Positions 13,043 to 13,693 of a stretch of 13,693 nucleotides of DNA are shown here, in pieces (the first letter of the stretch is position 1; each line of letters starts with the position of its first letter). The DNA is taken from contig JALOQL010000014.1 of the NCBI GenBank assembly GCA_025453415.1, forward strand, positions 1,158 to 14,850. The letters run 5' to 3'. The stretch comes from Minisyncoccota bacterium (GTDB lineage: Bacteria > Patescibacteriota > Minisyncoccia > Minisyncoccales > UBA5738). The position numbers were made by a program, and so were the translations under genes. The notes under the pieces were generated by a model. The model was not told the DNA's origin. It did not search any database and saw only the letters and a program-made list of their open reading frames with translations.

Positions 13043-13078
13043 GGGTCCGATCCTTGCATGACCGCAAGAACCGGACCC
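13043..13078 (-). other. Strong intergenic hairpin in the surface-protein operon
   Basis: A 15-bp stem (13043-13057 with 13064-13078, two G-U pairs when read as minus-strand RNA) closes a 6-nt loop between two paralogous genes. On the minus strand it is followed by TAACAGAATTATAAAA instead of a T-run, so it is not a standard terminator. It may be a processing or stabilising element that separates expression of the two cistrons. Confidence 0.6.
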
Positions 13079-13097
13079 TTTTGGGTAAGTTTTTTTG

Positions 13098-13693
13098 TTA
13101 ATCGCTCACTTCAAACTGTATCAAGGTCGACCCGTCATTTTCTTTCTTTGTCGAAGCATCCTTGCAACGGACATACCAGGTAAAATCACCTTCATCGAGA
13201 TTGCAGATCTTCTGCTGATGTTTTGTGCCGGCAGTCTTGCCGAAAGTATATTTCATTTCCGAGTACTCGACGTCGTCACGGCCGTATTTGCAGGTTGCCG
13301 CCTTGTCGGTCTCGACATACAACTCGGTATCGCCGCCATCAACCGAACCCACCGGTGAAACATCGCTGATCTCGGGACCCTGGCCGTTTTCCCAAACGAA
13401 GGTTATCCGCACATCAACAAGCCCGAACATCATATAGTCGTACTTCTTGATTTCTTTGCCGAACTTTTCGGTGGCCAGTTGCCGGATGCCGGCAACCACC
13501 TGGGCATCGCCACTTTTAACCGGCAGCATGCCCGATTCGTATTCGTAATTAATCGGCTTGTTCTCGATCCGGGCCACTACGTAATAGTTTTTATCGTTCT
13601 TTACGGTCACCGCCTTGATCTTGGCGCATTCCCAGTCGCCGGTTCCATCAATGGTCGCGCTGGCCATTTCCTTGAAGGATCCGTCATAAAGGC
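13098..13693 (-). CDS. Surface protein with DUF4082-like and Ig-like modules (5' end outside window)
   Basis: The frame stays open to the right edge; the residues just before the internal Met at 13667 (LYDGSFKE) align with LFNGSYKE in the downstream 1,054-residue protein, so that Met is internal and the true start lies outside. The 198 codons seen hold the end of a DUF4082-like module (NYYVVARIENKPINYEYESG, then KKYDYMMFGLVDVRITF) and one final Ig-like repeat with CKYGRDDVEYSEM, KICNLDEGD and WYVRCKDAS. The closest relative here is the C-terminal 230 residues of the next gene, showing tandem duplication. There is no C-terminal membrane anchor. It is presumably exported like its neighbours and is the upstream gene of the same operon. 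Confidence 0.85.
   Translation of the reverse strand, partial: LYDGSFKEMASATIDGTGDWECAKIKAVTVKNDKNYYVVARIENKPINYEYESGMLPVKSGDAQVVAGIRQLATEKFGKEIKKYDYMMFGLVDVRITFVWENGQGPEISDVSPVGSVDGGDTELYVETDKAATCKYGRDDVEYSEMKYTFGKTAGTKHQQKICNLDEGDFTWYVRCKDASTKKENDGSTLIQFEVSD

Noticed and set aside
1..13693. CRISPR array, transposase, integrase or attachment site
   Set aside because: No regularly spaced repeats and no such protein signature were seen on either strand.

Overview
The window (13,693 bases, roughly half G+C) reads like a piece of a Patescibacteria/CPR (Parcubacteria-type) chromosome. The reasons are indirect: a PilM-type pilus gene, ComF, a single-domain methylguanine methyltransferase, a half-size MFS protein, a GreA with an altered coiled-coil tip, PolX, and large repetitive secreted proteins with a C-terminal membrane anchor, several with poor or no Shine-Dalgarno sites. 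TGA is used as a stop (for example polX), so the TGA=Gly code of some CPR lineages does not apply. The lineage call is inference. No rRNA, tRNA, CRISPR array, transposase or replication origin was seen.

Layout. 1-1202: pilM (minus, cut by the left edge) and comF (plus) diverge from a short promoter region whose -10 box is a perfect palindrome (493-502). 1257-2613 (minus): a tightly coupled three-gene operon of a LexA/UmuD-like autocleavable regulator, a MazF/PemK RNase toxin and an O6-alkylguanine-DNA alkyltransferase, joined by 4-nt and 1-nt overlaps. 2614-3190: a divergent promoter pair, a small GIY-YIG-like protein (plus) and a terminator. 3189-3363 (minus): a frameshifted remnant resembling the C-terminus of type IIG-like restriction-modification enzymes. 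3374-6619 (minus): PolX, a Nudix hydrolase and a ThiI-like PP-loop protein. 6638-6777: a 140-bp compound inverted repeat with four internal hairpins. 6781-7422 (minus): half-size MFS protein. 7501-8105 (plus): greA with a structured leader. 8199-13693 (minus): three consecutive genes for exported proteins built of Cys-paired Ig-like repeats; two share a DUF4082-like module and the last carries a C-terminal membrane anchor. The most upstream one runs off the right edge.

How the parts may work together. The LexA-like/MazF/alkyltransferase operon is the most notable system. One transcript encodes a repressor with a Cys-Gly self-cleavage site and Ser/Lys catalytic pair, an mRNA-interferase-type toxin and a suicide DNA-repair protein. 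This suggests a DNA-damage-responsive module in which the self-cleaving protein may also take the place of a classical antitoxin, possibly through its extra 35-residue acidic tail. The surface-protein operon ends at a strong terminator facing greA and probably makes a repetitive disulfide-stabilised cell-surface assembly.
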